DNA of 64,000 nt from Symsagittifera roscoffensis (GCF_963678635.1 NC_087063.1:62349850-62413849), one strand, 5' to 3'. Shown: positions 1 to 10,379, numbered from the stretch's first letter. Program-made: numbers and translations. Notes: a model not told the origin generated them from the letters alone.

Positions 1-1722
1 ATTTTGATGCTAAATACCCATAAGAAAACAACTCAAAAGGCAACAAGACTGCTCGTATGAGGGCGAAGCCATGAATGTTTCGTCTGCCAGTAAGCTTGTC
101 TCAATTCAGTTTGGACCGATTCTGTACAGCGGGATAATTTGCCACGAGTGAATATTTTGCGTTAAGCTTTTAGCATAAAATAATACAAGGTTTCTCGTAT
201 CAAGGCAAAGCCCTGAATGCTCCGACTGCACTTTAATTGGTCTCGGATATTTTTTAGCAAATTGTATATTGGCAAAGATATGAATGTTAGGCTGATAATA
301 AAACAATTAAGTGGTGCTTTTTGAGTCGTGTATAGAGTTTATAAAACCAATTAGCTGTCTCAGTGCAATTTGAAGCGGTTTTGTGATGCGGGATGAAAAA
401 AAAAATTAGTGCGGGATGATAAGACAAGAACAAGCCGTACTGATTGCAGGTTACTATTGTGGTGCGCACACTCAAATGGCCCTATCCAGATCAAGAGATT
501 GATCCCGTGGGCAAAGTTTTGCAATTAAAGGGCAGAATTTCGTGAAAGTGTTTTGACTAAACAAAACACTCCGAGCATATAAATTCCGCACTTCCTTCGA
601 AAGTAGAAACGATAAAAGAATAACTTAAAGAAGTATCAAATCGGAATTCTTTCGGTAATGAAGAGTGGTGTCGGTTATGTGTCCTCTCAAGTGAGCCTCC
701 GTTTGCCGGTATGCTGACATTGATTAGGTTTCAGTTACTGCTTAAGTTTCATAGCTTTTTTGGGGGTTTCTTAAGACTTATTTTAGTACGATCAGTTTTT
801 TGATCTACCACAATAGTTGCCCCCGAGAAGTTTTTGCGCGTAGGTTTTTTTGGTACAACAGAGAAAACGTGTAAGAGAATTATAGAATTTTTTTGACCGT
901 GATTCAGATTTAAAAACAAAAAAGACTGCTAGTATATTCGGGCTAAGCCCTGAATGTTCCGACTGCTCCGTAACCCATATCGAATAGTTTTTGAGAAAAA
1001 AGTAGTGAAATACTTTAGATTTTGGACCTTAGCAAAGATCAAGTGCAAAATTCAAGTTTGGAAATTAAAATGGCCGATTAGCTTAGTTATCCTCAAATCA
1101 ATTTGGAATAATTTTTCATGCGTAAACAGTTTGCGTTACGCTTTCAGCGTTTAAAATAAAATCTTCAAAGCGCGCATAACTTAGTCTAGAGCATGGCAAA
1201 ATTGACAGTTATTAAATTCCCAGAACTTTGCAAAAATAAATTGGAGAAAAAATACCTTTCGTTTTTGATTTCAGAGACTCGATATCTTCAAGGGATAAAA
1301 AAACTGTTAGTTTAAAACTATTATTATGGTCGCCAACATTGACTGAGTAAAAAAGGCCAACTCAAGTATAAATACTCCGTTTTCTACGAAAGTCAGAATA
1401 AAAAGTTTCCCTTTGTGTCTATAAGAACTTGTCTGCATTTTGTTGAGAACTCTTCGAGAGAAGTGTTTGTTTAAGGGCCAACCATTTGATTTTTTTGTCC
1501 TAAATCATAGAGAAGGTTCATATTTATGATTTAAAACGACCATAATTTGAAACCACGTATGAGAATTTCTTAAATTAAAAGTATTGATTGCATTAATTAC
1601 ACTGGTGCAAACATTATCTGTACTAATTGCAGAGGAACCAGCTATCATTGTTAACTGTTGCAATTCTTTTGCATTTTCGCGGCCTTTTTGTATTTGTTGA
1701 GGATCCTTGGTGTTATCCGCAG
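1..1722. repeat. Intron or flank left of first visible ANKEF1 exon, with R1 repeat fragments
   Basis: No convincing exon is visible. The stretch holds diverged pieces of the R1 repeat: a left-end fragment near 41-110, a copy from about 180 to 620 (left hairpin near 200, right end near 585-620), and a copy from about 917 to 1401 with the GGGCTAAGCCC hairpin near 940. The short ORFs here (for example 954-1154) lie inside repeat sequence and have no recognisable protein content. The last bases before 1723 form a normal splice acceptor. Confidence 0.55.
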
Positions 1723-1866
1723 GTGCTGCATGAGGCATGTATCCGGGCGAGTGAGGTGGAGGACATCTGCATCCGCCTGTTGGAGTTCGGGGCTGACCCC
1801 AATGCACAGACAGCTGTAAGGATGGACACTCCATTACAGGTTGCAGCACACGACGGATGCATCAAG
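1723..1866 (+). CDS. ANKEF1: ANKEF1 exon (ankyrin repeat), first visible exon
   Basis: Internal coding exon of 144 nt, phase 0 at both ends, between acceptor ttatccgcAG and donor AAG|GTAAAA. It translates to VLHEACIRASEVEDICIRLL, then EFGADPNAQTAVRMDTPLQV and AAHDGCIK, which is one ankyrin repeat plus the start of the next (GADPNA loop, TPLQVAA helix start). In ANKEF1 proteins of other animals this corresponds to the N-terminal ankyrin block, so roughly 180-200 N-terminal residues must be encoded to the left of the window. GC content and codon choice (CTG, GTG, GAG) are clearly richer than the surrounding AT-rich sequence. Confidence 0.85.
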
Positions 1867-2292
1867 GTAAAAAAATTACCTTATGAAAAAAAAGTCATTT
1901 TATAACCAAAAAATTTGTCACAAAATTGGGCGGTAGGCCAACACGCCGAAGTGCCAACAAAACAAAAACAGGATTACCATTCCAACAAGCCGAAAATTAA
2001 TATTGTTATGCAACATAACAACAGATTGTCATTGTTGTTATGCAATTGTTACGTAATTTTGATGTAATTTACGTTATTCTGATATAATTTCGGCTTCAAG
2101 ATAAAGCGGTTTGTTGATTGTCCGCCCGAAATTGATACTCTGACGATCAGCTAATTTGCACAAAAATGTTCATAATTATTTTTTTTCAAAAACCAAGAAA
2201 AGGGAGTAATAAAATTTCACTTCATATTCCTTATTACTGTTACTGTTTCATTTGGTCTTAATTGCAAAATCTTTTAAATACTATTTCTGCAG

Positions 2293-2446
2293 GTGTGTAA
2301 GGCGCTGATTGGCGCAGGTGCTAGAGTGGATGCGGTGAATAGGAAGAGATTGACAGCCGCTCACTTTGCAGCCAAGGCAGGACATATTGAAGTGTTGCAG
2401 GTACTCACAGCACACGGGGCTGCAATGGACCAACAGGACACGCTAG
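2293..2446 (+). CDS. ANKEF1: ANKEF1 exon (ankyrin repeats)
   Basis: Coding exon of 154 nt between acceptor ctatttctgcAG and donor GCTAG|GTTGG. It starts in phase 0 and leaves one extra base (G) for the next exon. The product begins VCKALIGAGARVDAVNRKRL and continues TAAHFAAKAGHIEVLQVLTA, with two ankyrin-type helices (AAHFAAKAGH, EVLQVL) and the GARVDA loop. The phase joins exactly to the exon at 2958, giving the codon for Gly in DTLGNTPLHYAA. Donor GTTGGC is non-optimal but is the only site that keeps the frame. Confidence 0.85.
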
Positions 2447-2957
2447 GTTGGCTGGAATTTTCCATAAATTAATAGTTTTACGTTTTTTGTAACAACATTT
2501 CTATTCGGTTTGTGTGAAGGTTAAATTTTGTATATAACCGGCATTCTTTTGTTATTATGGTCTTTTATTGACATTTATTGAAAATGGTACTGCAATTTTT
2601 TGCTGCAGAAAATGCGAGCTGCAGTGCAATCATCTAGCCAATATAACAGTGTTTTAAATTTCGAATGTAACTTTCTGCAACCAATTTTTTAATAGACCTA
2701 AATTTAAAATTATTTTTCATAGAAGTTCACGATAAAATCGAAACACCAAAAACAACGGAGAACAGAGGTAGTTCATTACAGTACAAAAGTGTGGTAGTAT
2801 TTAAGATAACACTTTTTGTATGAGCAAATGAATTCTAGGTACAAGCCTTAAAGCATGCTTTTGATACGGAGATGTTTTTTATTGAATCAATAACTGAATT
2901 AATGACTTAACGGCAGAGGTTTCGAAGAGTTTGCATTTTTTTTACAAATCTTTTCAG

Positions 2958-3181
2958 GCAACACTCCTTTGCACTACGCTGCAATGAGCGGCCACCAACT
3001 GTGTGTGAAGTTGTTGGCTTTCAGAATGTGTCCTGGTTCAGTTAAGAACAAACAGGGTCTTCTGGCTAGCAAAATCGCCCTCATTATGAAGAAGGAACAG
3101 GAGACTAAGGCGGATAAAAAACAGTTTCAACTGTGCTCTAAGTGGGCAAAGAAAGCTGCCAAGTTAGAAGCTGCTCAAAAG
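2958..3181 (+). CDS. ANKEF1: ANKEF1 exon (ankyrin repeat and basic linker)
   Basis: Coding exon of 224 nt, acceptor tcttttcAG, donor AAAAG|GTAGGG. It completes the split Gly codon and ends in phase 0. It encodes NTPLHYAAMSGHQLCVKLLA, a textbook ankyrin repeat, followed by a Lys-rich helical linker (KKEQETKADKKQF, KWAKKAAKLEAAQK). In the family this linker separates the N-terminal ankyrin block from the EF-hand region. An ATG at 2969 is internal to the exon and is not a start. Confidence 0.87.
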
Positions 3182-5495
3182 GTAGGGTTACAGTTTTTGT
3201 TATCAGCTCATATTCGTAACTTAAATCCTAGAACGTAGTGCTGAAAATTGTAATTTCTTTTTTTGTCGAACAATCAAAAAAATTATAGAAGAGCATAGAA
3301 AGTTTGCAAGACAGAAATTGAGACATGGTTCAGCTCAACAAAAATGTTGTTTTGTAATTTATTTTCAAAAACTAAACAAGAGTTTTCCGTTTTAGCTTTT
3401 TGCACAATTCGTTTTCGCCTTCTCAAAATTTGTCAAAGAGTTATTTTTTTATCAAAAGCACCCAGATGAAGTATTTTGAATAAAGTGACGAGTCAAACTA
3501 AAAATCGTTATAAAAATGCGTGTATCAGGTTGTCGCACCGACTGTTCCGACTGCCCTTTCAAGTCTATGGAGTAGTGTTGTGTTCGGGTTTAGAAGCAAC
3601 TGATTAAATTTTCAAAAAAATCGAAAATTTTTCAAAACAATTATTTTTGAAAACCATCATCTCACGCTATAAAAATAAAAAGATCGAAGTTGTAAATCTC
3701 ACGTAAAGCAAAGTATTGAAACGACCAAGTAGCATGCGTCAATTCAATTTGTTACGGGTTGTTATCACGAAATGTATTGCGCGTTAAGTATCCCAAATCA
3801 GCCAAATTGGCAATCTTACAACCCACATAAACTTTAAAAAATGAACACAGGTGCAATACCTTTTAAAATTCGAGCTTATTGCAGAAACACTTTTTGAATG
3901 ATATAGGAAATTTTTCAATAACAGCTAGTTGAAAAATCGGAATTGATCTGTCGAAAAACCACACCTAGGACAAGTATTCTGTCACTTTCTTCGAAGTTTG
4001 AAATTTAAATTTGTTTTGAAGTGAGAAAATCATACAAACCAAATTACTAATTCATAGTTCTTTTTAACAAAACACTCATTTGAGAGAGCGCAAAACTGTT
4101 ATCAATTCGCATTTTTTAAGGCTGTTTGGAGCGAATATAGTCAATCGTTGTTTCTGTTTTACCTTGCACTCTGTATCGAAGCGAAAAATATTGTTTTTTG
4201 GTAGATAAAGAACTAAAGGTTTTCATTGTTTTTCAACTGAATAACCCATTTTGCTCAAAAAAATAAAACTTCTTGTATCAAGTCGACGCCCTGAACGTTT
4301 CTATTGTGTTTTTAGGCTCTATGGAGTAATGTTCCCAGTAAAAAACTGATTAATTTTACAGAAAAAACGGAAAAATTTCAGTTTTCAATTTTGAAAATTA
4401 TCATAGCTCACGCTATTTAAAGTACAAAATGATATATTTTGCATACAGCAAAGTCTTGGAAAAACCAAACAATATGCCTTAATTCAATTTGGAGCGATTT
4501 CTGAGACTGTCTACTTTGCCGCTTTCGCGTTAATAGCGCGAAATATAACGGGTTTTAATTGTCTCAAATTGGCCAAATTGGCAATCTTCAAAACCCCATA
4601 GGTTTAGGAAACATCATAACAGGTGAAAAATCTTATTCAATTTGTGCTCCAAACAACAAACAGTTTCGATTTAGATATAGAAATTCCGTCACAAATTGCT
4701 TGTTTAAAAGTCAAAATTGCTCAGGACCAAAAACCAACCCGAGCTTAAATGTTTGTCACTTTCTTTGAAAGTTGGAACAATAAACGCAACAGTTGAAACA
4801 GTTGAAACAGCAGGTTAGTTACTTAACATTTTATTTTCCCAACCACATTTTTTGATTAAGTTTTCCAAAAATCCAAAAATTGATGGTTCAAGCTATTTAG
4901 TTCTTTGCTATCAAAGCTAGATATTATTGCGTTGAAGTTTGGGATGCTTACAGCAGCACTTTTTCTAACATACAGTTTTTGTAGTGTCTCTAGTAATAAT
5001 TTTGTTTAAAATTGTTGGTTGGCCTCCTTTTCATAACATTTTGCACATAATTTTTTTAAAAACTCGTGAAATGTTTTTGTAGCTGTCTTATGTATTTAAG
5101 TGGTTGATTTTTTTCCAACAACATACCGCATTTATGAGACATTTCGAGAAAACTTCGAAGCACTAAAATGTTGTTTTGTGTATGCGTACACGAGGAATAC
5201 AAAATGTACAATTTGCTGGAGAATTGTCATGGAAAACGTATTCGTCTTAGAAAAAAATATAGGCCAACAAAAGCTGTTTTTTCGTCAAAATTTTTCTCAG
5301 TCTGAAAAAAGTCACTTTCTACAAACCTCGATTTATCGCCTCAAACTATCGCCTAATTGAATTTAGTTAATTATGTTTGATTCTTTATCAGGCTGATGAC
5401 AAGGTAATTCTGTTTCTGTTTTTCTCTATACTCAATTTTCTTATCCTGATAGTTTCTTCCGCGCACCGAAACTCTCCAACTGTACTTTATTCCAG
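3182..5495. repeat. ANKEF1 intron with two diverged R1 repeats
   Basis: Intron of about 2.3 kb. It carries two eroded R1 copies, about 3524-4013 and 4266-4785, recognisable from TTCCGACTGCC-like left ends, the internal CAAATTGGCCAAA block near 3795 and 4563, and right ends with the CACTTTCTTTGAAAG hairpin. The region 4786-5495 has no feature I can name. Short ORFs at 4559 and 5100 fall inside repeat or intron sequence and are not supported. Confidence 0.55.
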
Positions 5496-5665
5496 ATCAA
5501 GCCGGAGGAGTTGCGTCTTTATGACTGGGTTCAGGAGTACCAGTCTGACCTACTCGATCAATTCCATCAGGTGGACCCCGAATCCACAGGCCACGTGGAC
5601 GAGCACGCCTTCTATGACGTCATGGAGATGCATGGACCCAAGTCGGCCACACCCGAAATGTACAG
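5496..5665 (+). CDS. ANKEF1: ANKEF1 exon (first EF-hand)
   Basis: Coding exon of 170 nt between acceptor tttattccAG and donor TACAG|GTTGG; it enters in phase 0 and leaves two bases. It encodes IKPEELRLYDWVQEYQSDLL and an EF-hand-like loop VDPESTGHVDEHAFYDVMEM. Position 1 is Asp, position 6 Gly and position 8 Val as expected, but several oxygen ligands of a canonical Ca2+ loop (positions 3, 5, 12) are replaced, so calcium binding at this hand is doubtful. The RLYDWV motif directly before the hand is typical of ANKEF1. Confidence 0.87.
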
Positions 5666-5986
5666 GTTGGTACCTGAAATCAAAAAAATTTATAACGAAC
5701 AATTGATTTTATTTTCCGAATTTTCCTCAAGTAGTACACAAAAAAAACTATAGCAAAAAATGATTTAACAAAAAATGATTTAACAAAAAATGGTCGATTC
5801 CTTTTTTTTTATGCACAGGAGTGGCATAAAAACATCTCCGTCAATTTCTCAAACCCTTAATTGGGTTCAAATTTTCAACCGAGTCTTATGTTTTAAGAAA
5901 TTGACGGAACTTTTGAAAGCTTTTTATGAGGATTTGGTTTTCCATGATTCTCCTCCAACTATCATAACTTTTCTGCATTTAATTAG

Positions 5987-6138
5987 GAAGATTTACAAAC
6001 TGCACGATCGGGAGAATTCGGGAGTGATTAAGTACGAGGAGTTCATACTTGGGAAGAAGTATATCCACAAGACCTATCTCAGGTCAGCATTCCTCCCCAA
6101 AGGTCAAAAGGGAAAGAAGAAGAAGAAAGGGGGCAAAG
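5987..6138 (+). CDS. ANKEF1: ANKEF1 exon (second EF-hand and basic tract)
   Basis: Coding exon of 152 nt, acceptor gcatttaattAG, donor GCAAAG|GTGAGT. It completes the split Arg codon and leaves one base. It encodes KIYKLHDRENSGVIKYEEFI, an EF-hand loop (HDRENSGVIKYEE; Gly6, Ile8, Glu12 present), then LGKKYIHKTYLRSAFLPKGQ and a polylysine tract KGKKKKKGGK. A basic tract after the EF-hands is also found in vertebrate ANKEF1. Confidence 0.85.
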
Positions 6139-6545
6139 GTGAGTCCGAATAATTACAAACAATTTTTAATTTAACTCATTACCTGGCATAAATTTACTGT
6201 CGCATTTTCGTTCCTAATAGAAAATGGAATTCAGATAAAGGCCCTACCAATTGATTTTAAAATGGACTGAATTATCATTGGGTTCCACGTCAATTTCCGC
6301 ATTAGAATGCTCTAGCTAATTATTGACTGCAAGGCAATGACTGCCGACAAATGTTGTCTCTTGCTGCATTAAAAAGTACCTATTTTAAGCCAAAACTTTG
6401 CGCGCGGGTAAATCAGCTGGCCGGCTTTTTTTTTGAAAAAATAAGCATTTCAGGATCGCTTTCTTGTAAAACACCAAAGGTGCGTCGTGTTTAAAAAGTG
6501 CCTGCAGTGAAAAAAGTGAGATGAATTTTTTGGTGAAGATAGGAG

Positions 6546-6790
6546 CACAAGGGCGGATTTGGGTGGGGGGATGCGGACGCTCTTCTTCCCTCAGTGATTC
6601 GACCCCCTGCCGACCCAAAGGGCCCCCCCCCCCCTTGGTACATTTTAAGAAATCCATTTTCGGACGACCGGCCCTTCGACGTCAATATATACTAACTTTG
6701 AGGGGGAGCGCGCGCCGAAACTAAGCGATTTTTTGGTCAAAATTTTTTTTAAAATCCGCCCCCCTCGAGAAAATCTTAGATCCGCCCCTG
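6546..6790. mobile_element. hAT-type MITE in ANKEF1 intron
   Basis: Non-autonomous DNA transposon of 245 bp. The right end reads GATCCGCCCCTG and the left end starts CACAAGGGCGGAT, giving imperfect terminal inverted repeats of the CAGGGGCGGAT type. A perfect 8-bp target duplication GATAGGAG flanks it (6538-6545 and 6791-6798), the signature of hAT superfamily insertion. Sequence inside (C-rich tract, GACCCCCTGCCGACCC, AATATATACTAACTTTGAGG) is shared in inverted orientation with the element at 28574-29009. It encodes nothing; the ORFs on both strands here are shadows. Confidence 0.85.
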
Positions 6791-6914
6791 GATAGGAGAT
6801 CAATTTCCTGATTGAAATGCAACCCATTCAATCTCGATTGCAAGCCCCTTGATACCGGCCACTATTATTAGTTTTAAATAAAATTATATGCAAACAAGTT
6901 GTCGTTGATCTCAG

Positions 6915-7098
6915 GGAAAGGTGGGAAAAAGAAGAAGTTTAAGCTGGCAGTTCCAATCTGCACCCGAGACGAGGGACCCCGAATGCCAAATGGAGCGCCT
7001 CCGGCGAGCTATATCCAACAGCTGGTGCCACTCGTTGATTGGTCCAAATTCACTCGCGACAACCAACCCAAACATCCTATATTTGATGACTCCTATTG
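6915..7098 (+). CDS. ANKEF1: ANKEF1 exon (linker after EF-hands)
   Basis: Coding exon of 184 nt, acceptor ttgatctcAG, donor TATTG|GTAAGA (near-consensus). It joins the basic tract to a conserved linker: KGGKKKKFKLAVPICTRDEG, PRMPNGAPPASYIQQLVPLV, then DWSKFTRDNQPKHPIFDDSY. The P-x-H-P-I-x-D-D-S-x-W stretch across the junction to the next exon is a strong family signature. Phase: enters needing two bases, leaves two. Confidence 0.88.
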
Positions 7099-7322
7099 GT
7101 AAGACCTACTACTTTGAAGATTTTTTTAACATTTACAAGTAATTCAATAGTCTTAAAGTTTTTCTATTGCTTCTATTGATAGCTTATGTATTTTGTATAA
7201 CTGAAATTGCTTATAAGCCATTCAATTTTACAATGATTCCTATAGGTTTTAATAATCAAGTTAAGATGTATAATAAAGTTATATTTTTCTCCAAAAGTAA
7301 AGACAATTTCAACGTATTCCAG

Positions 7323-7429
7323 GTACATGAAGGACAGTGGGACTTCTTATGTGAACTTGAACACGGCCACTAGGAGTGGGGACGTGGAGTCTCTCAAGAA
7401 GGCCATCATGCTGGGCCACACAAACGTCG
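7323..7429 (+). CDS. ANKEF1: ANKEF1 exon (start of second ankyrin block)
   Basis: Coding exon of 107 nt between acceptor cgtattccAG and donor GTCG|GTCAGT. It completes the Trp codon and encodes YMKDSGTSYVNLNTATRSGD followed by VESLKKAIMLGHTNV, the entry into the C-terminal ankyrin block. It leaves one base, which pairs with AT of the next exon to make Asp. Confidence 0.85.
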
Positions 7430-7669
7430 GTCAGTAGTATTAGATCACAAATAAAATGATTTGTTCACAACGCTTTTTCTTTTCTTTTTGAAGTGAGAAA
7501 AATGTTTTTAAGTTTCAAAAATGTAAAAAGTTTTCCAGTCTGAAAAAGAAACTGATCCTTTTTCGACATTTGTGTCTGTTTCATCGGGATCTATAAATTT
7601 ACAACAGATTGTATATTTAGAAACTAAAATCGAATTTTTCTATCACAATCTCTAATTTTTCAACTTCAG

Positions 7670-7954
7670 ATCAGCGTGACAAATACTATAAGACTCCTTT
7701 GATGGCCGCCTGTCGCCAGGGTAATGTCCAGATGGTCCGTTTTCTACTCAGTCTGGGCGCAGATGTGAATGCCAAAGACAACTTCTTCTGGACACCACTT
7801 CACTTCGCTTGCAACTCCGGCCAGTTGCCGATTGTCCAGCTGTTACTGGACGAAGGTGCTAACATCAATGCACTCACAATGCATAAAGCTACGCCATTGA
7901 TGAGAGCGGTGGAAACTTCTAGAATAGAAGTGGTCGATTTCTTACTCGAAAAAG
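7670..7954 (+). CDS. ANKEF1: ANKEF1 exon (C-terminal ankyrin repeats)
   Basis: Coding exon of 285 nt, acceptor tcaacttcAG, donor AAAAG|GTATGT. It encodes three consecutive ankyrin repeats: KTPLMAACRQGNVQMVRFLL, SLGADVNAKDNFFWTPLHFA, CNSGQLPIVQLLLDEGANIN and ALTMHKATPLMRAVETSRIE. All consensus positions (TPLMAA, GADVNA, TPLHFA, GANINA) are present. The downstream intron contains LTR element copy 1; the native intron without it would be only about 0.8 kb. Confidence 0.9.
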
Positions 7955-8248
7955 GTATGTGAGCATTGATCTTACAAAAAAAAATCAAATTACAATCAAT
8001 TTTTAGTCGTTAAGGCTTTCAGTGGCGTTTCTAAAAAACTCACACTTTTTGCAGTGATAGCAGATGTTAAATCAGCGCAAGGTAAGATTCTATAATCAAA
8101 CGAAGAACTTATCAATGTCATTTAGTATATACTAGGATTTAGCAAGACTGCTATAGCTTTAGAGTTAGTTTTTTTTCTACTAAAATTTATACTTGAAGTT
8201 GTAGAATCTCATTTTCTGCCCATAGATAACCGAGGAAAATCATTGTTG

Positions 8249-8658
8249 TGGAACCTGATCTAAACTATATTTTATGATTGGATAAATTAGATATTTTACC
8301 AATGTAAAGTATTTAATATTAACCAATCATGATCCATCTAACTAACAACCCACTTATTTGTAAGTGCTGAAGTTACTTGTAATTTCAGCACCAGAGAGAT
8401 TTGAATTTAACTTAGAAATTAGTTGGACTCTCCCGAGCACTTCAGCAGCCGCAATAAACCAGTATACCCTAGATCTATTGAGCCTAGCAGAGACTAGTTA
8501 AACAACCTGAGACTAGATAGTATAAGAGTAAGATTAGGATCGGTATTAGACTAAGAAGTTGCACGAATCTATCCGGCCGAAAATAAGATAGCGTGACGAG
8601 CAGACGGTGTACCCTATCCGAAATTACTCTATGAGTTATACACACCAGTCCTAACTCA
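8249..8658 (+). repeat. 5' LTR of copy 1
   Basis: A 410-bp LTR starting TG and ending CA. It contains a near-perfect hairpin (arms 8364-8376 and 8379-8391, 12 of 13 pairs, 2-nt loop) and an AATAAA at 8453-8458, which would serve as poly(A) signal in the 3' copy. It matches 25300-25709 over its whole length and the reverse complement of 59320-59729 closely. ORFs on the minus strand in this region are shadows. Confidence 0.95.
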
Positions 8659-8660
8659 TC

Positions 8661-8678
8661 TGGTGCGACCATAAGTCT
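8661..8678 (+). other. Primer-binding site
   Basis: TGGTGCGACCATAAGTCT begins two bases after the 5' LTR end. It starts with the obligatory TGG, complementary to a tRNA CCA tail, and copy 2 has TGGTGCGACC at the same distance (41870). The tRNA used cannot be fixed from the sequence alone: bases 11-15 differ between the copies while the flanking TCTCGAAC is shared. Confidence 0.75.
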
Positions 8679-8745
8679 CGAACAAGACCTTAATAGCTTA
8701 GAATTAACCAAAATAGATTAGAAATTAGACAAAAACATTTAAAAA

Positions 8746-8979
8746 ATGTTATACGACAATAATTTAATCGAAATGTCTCTACGACTCAATAGATCAGAGC
8801 CAATATTCCGAACCATAACAGAACTACCCGGAATTGGAAGAAGACCTCGAACCAGAGACGACATACGACAAAGTAGAAACTTGCCATATAGCTATATGAT
8901 AGTTAGGCAAAAACCAGAACAAACTTTTATATTTAGAATACTACTAGCAATGAATTTAGATTTTCATTTGCAAACATAA
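8746..8979 (+). CDS. Small leader ORF of copy 1
   Basis: A 77-codon ORF starting MLYDNNLIEMSLRLNRSEPI, the first ATG of the genomic RNA, 68 bp after the primer-binding site. No family recognised; the middle is Arg-rich (GRRPRTRDDIRQSRN). Copy 2 has a 53-codon ORF at the same place (41957-42118) starting MLNSIENLTSLSPRLINSNQ, with similar N-terminal spacing, so the upstream start codon is ancestral. It could be a translated leader peptide or a 5' exon that supplies the start codon for downstream ORFs lacking one. Both roles are inference. Confidence 0.45.
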   Translation: MLYDNNLIEMSLRLNRSEPIFRTITELPGIGRRPRTRDDIRQSRNLPYSYMIVRQKPEQTFIFRILLAMNLDFHLQT

Positions 8980-9310
8980 AACCTTGAAGTTAATCTTCAA
9001 AATCATTTCAGGCGCTAAACAAAATTATTAATATACAATAACGATTGATAAAAAGATCTAAGATCGTTTTCCTAAAACTCTGCAGTAATATACAAAACAT
9101 GTTTGAAAAATATTTATTGAAAAATAAAAAATAAAAATTAGTAGCATGACAATAAATGGTTAGTAATCATAAATCATCCTGTTGTTCCAGCTTCATCACC
9201 TAAAACATAACAGCAATCATAAACCCACTAATATCATCAAAACACTAAATCTTTCCTTTACACACATTTAAAATTTTATTAAAACTTAAAATCACCTAAT
9301 TTTAAAACCA

Positions 9311-9395
9311 GATCATCAAGGCTTATCCTTGGATCTTAAATCATTTTCTACTTAATTAAATTTCAAATTTGATCATCAAGGCTTATCCTTGGATC
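9311..9395 (+). repeat. Tandem leader hairpins
   Basis: A 25-nt sequence occurs twice, exactly, at 9311-9335 and 9371-9395. Each unit folds on itself: GATC and CAAGG at its left pair with CCTTG and GATC at its right around a short CTTAT-type loop. Copy 2 has three related units (about 42519-42539, 42569-42592, 42642-42665), the last nearly identical. Location between primer-binding site and gag is where retroviral dimerisation and packaging structures lie; that role is inference. Confidence 0.7.
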
Positions 9396-9974
9396 AAACA
9401 GAACAACTTTGTTCTCCCCCACCCACTTAATTAGTGTCTAACGACCTCAAACGTCGATTCACTACCCAACCCTTTCTAAAGACCTAAGACTAATAGAAAT
9501 TTTTAAACAAAACTAATCATTCAAATTAGGATAAACAGTGAAGAACTTCGGTTATTCATCCTTCACTTGACCCCCCCTCTTAACAGACCCAGGATAAATC
9601 TTAGACTTAGTAAGTTTAAAATAGTATCTAACGAACTACTCGCGTTCTAATTATACCTGAACCTTGTGGATCGATTTACTATTCTCCAACCCTTGAACAC
9701 AATCACTACCCCTAAGTAAGATTAAGTAAGTTAACACCTTAACTTATACTAGCCACGAGAAAGTAAAAAATCATTCTTCGGAATCGATATACTTTTCTCT
9801 CCAACCCTGAACAAATAGACCCAGGTTAAGCTAACCAAAAAATCGTAAGAACTAACAGTTTAGGAAAATAGAAACCATTTAACAACCTTTTGCATCCGTC
9901 ATCCTAAACCTTATGTCATTTAAAAACCTAGGAAATAAACAAACAATCGTTTTACACAATTGTGAAATAGATAA
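9396..9974 (+). other. Untranslated leader between hairpins and basic ORF
   Basis: No ORF of note. A motif of the form TCGATTYACT...CCAACCC recurs near 9455, 9670 and 9783, each time before a GAAC or similar run, suggesting further repeated leader structure. GTAAGT strings at 9610 and 9727 are candidate splice donors; the first has a counterpart (CTAGTAAGA, near 42885) in copy 2. Confidence 0.4.
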
Positions 9975-10379
9975 CAAAAATACGACCTTGTAATCACACC
10001 TCATACACAAACAGTTGGATACATTCGAACAAAACGACAAACACTAAAAAGAAAAATAATAACGAAACAAAGACAAATAACACGAAAAAGATTTTCAAAA
10101 AATCGAAACGCATTTTCAGAATCAGAAACCAACAGTTTAGACGAACTTTACAAACTAAAAGAATCAATAGATAAAAATTGCCCACTTCACGATCAATTAT
10201 ATTTTTCTGACTCAGAAACAACTTCAAATTCATCAAAAAGAGGAAAAAGAAGAATAAAAAAGCAGTATAAACACAAACCAGTACATTTATACAATTGGAA
10301 TCAACCAATTCGACACATTAATAATTACATATTAACAGTCATCGAACGAAAAAATGAGCTCAACGCACACCCCAGGTGA
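9975..10379 (+). CDS. ATG-less basic ORF upstream of gag
   Basis: An open frame of 134 codons with no Met codon at all, overlapping the gag start (10354) by 26 nt. It contains two dense basic patches, KRKIITKQRQITRKRFSKNR and KRGKRRIKKQYKHK, separated by an acidic/Ser stretch (SESETNSLDELYK, SDSETTSNSS). The composition is that of a nucleic-acid-binding or nuclear-targeting protein, but no family is recognised. Expression would need splicing from an upstream start or a non-ATG start, as in glycosylated-Gag type leaders. It may also be a chance open frame in A-rich sequence; the alternating charge blocks argue mildly against that. Copy 2 has lost most of the region. Confidence 0.4.
   Translation, partial: QKYDLVITPHTQTVGYIRTKRQTLKRKIITKQRQITRKRFSKNRNAFSESETNSLDELYKLKESIDKNCPLHDQLYFSDSETTSNSSKRGKRRIKKQYKHKPVHLYNWNQPIRHINNYILTVIERKNELNAHPR

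Noticed and set aside
5377-5706. 109-aa ORF overlapping the first EF-hand exon
   Set aside because: It reads the exon in the wrong frame; the EF-hand frame with splice sites at 5496 and 5665 is the real one.
6521-6724. ORFs on both strands within the 6.5-6.8 kb region
   Set aside because: They lie in a non-coding hAT MITE with clear ends and target duplication.
8484-8711. Minus-strand ORF in the LTR with a hydrophobic C terminus (repeated at 25535-25783 and 59198-59494)
   Set aside because: It is simply a non-coding LTR stretch that recurs because the LTR recurs; the N-terminal part differs with the flank.
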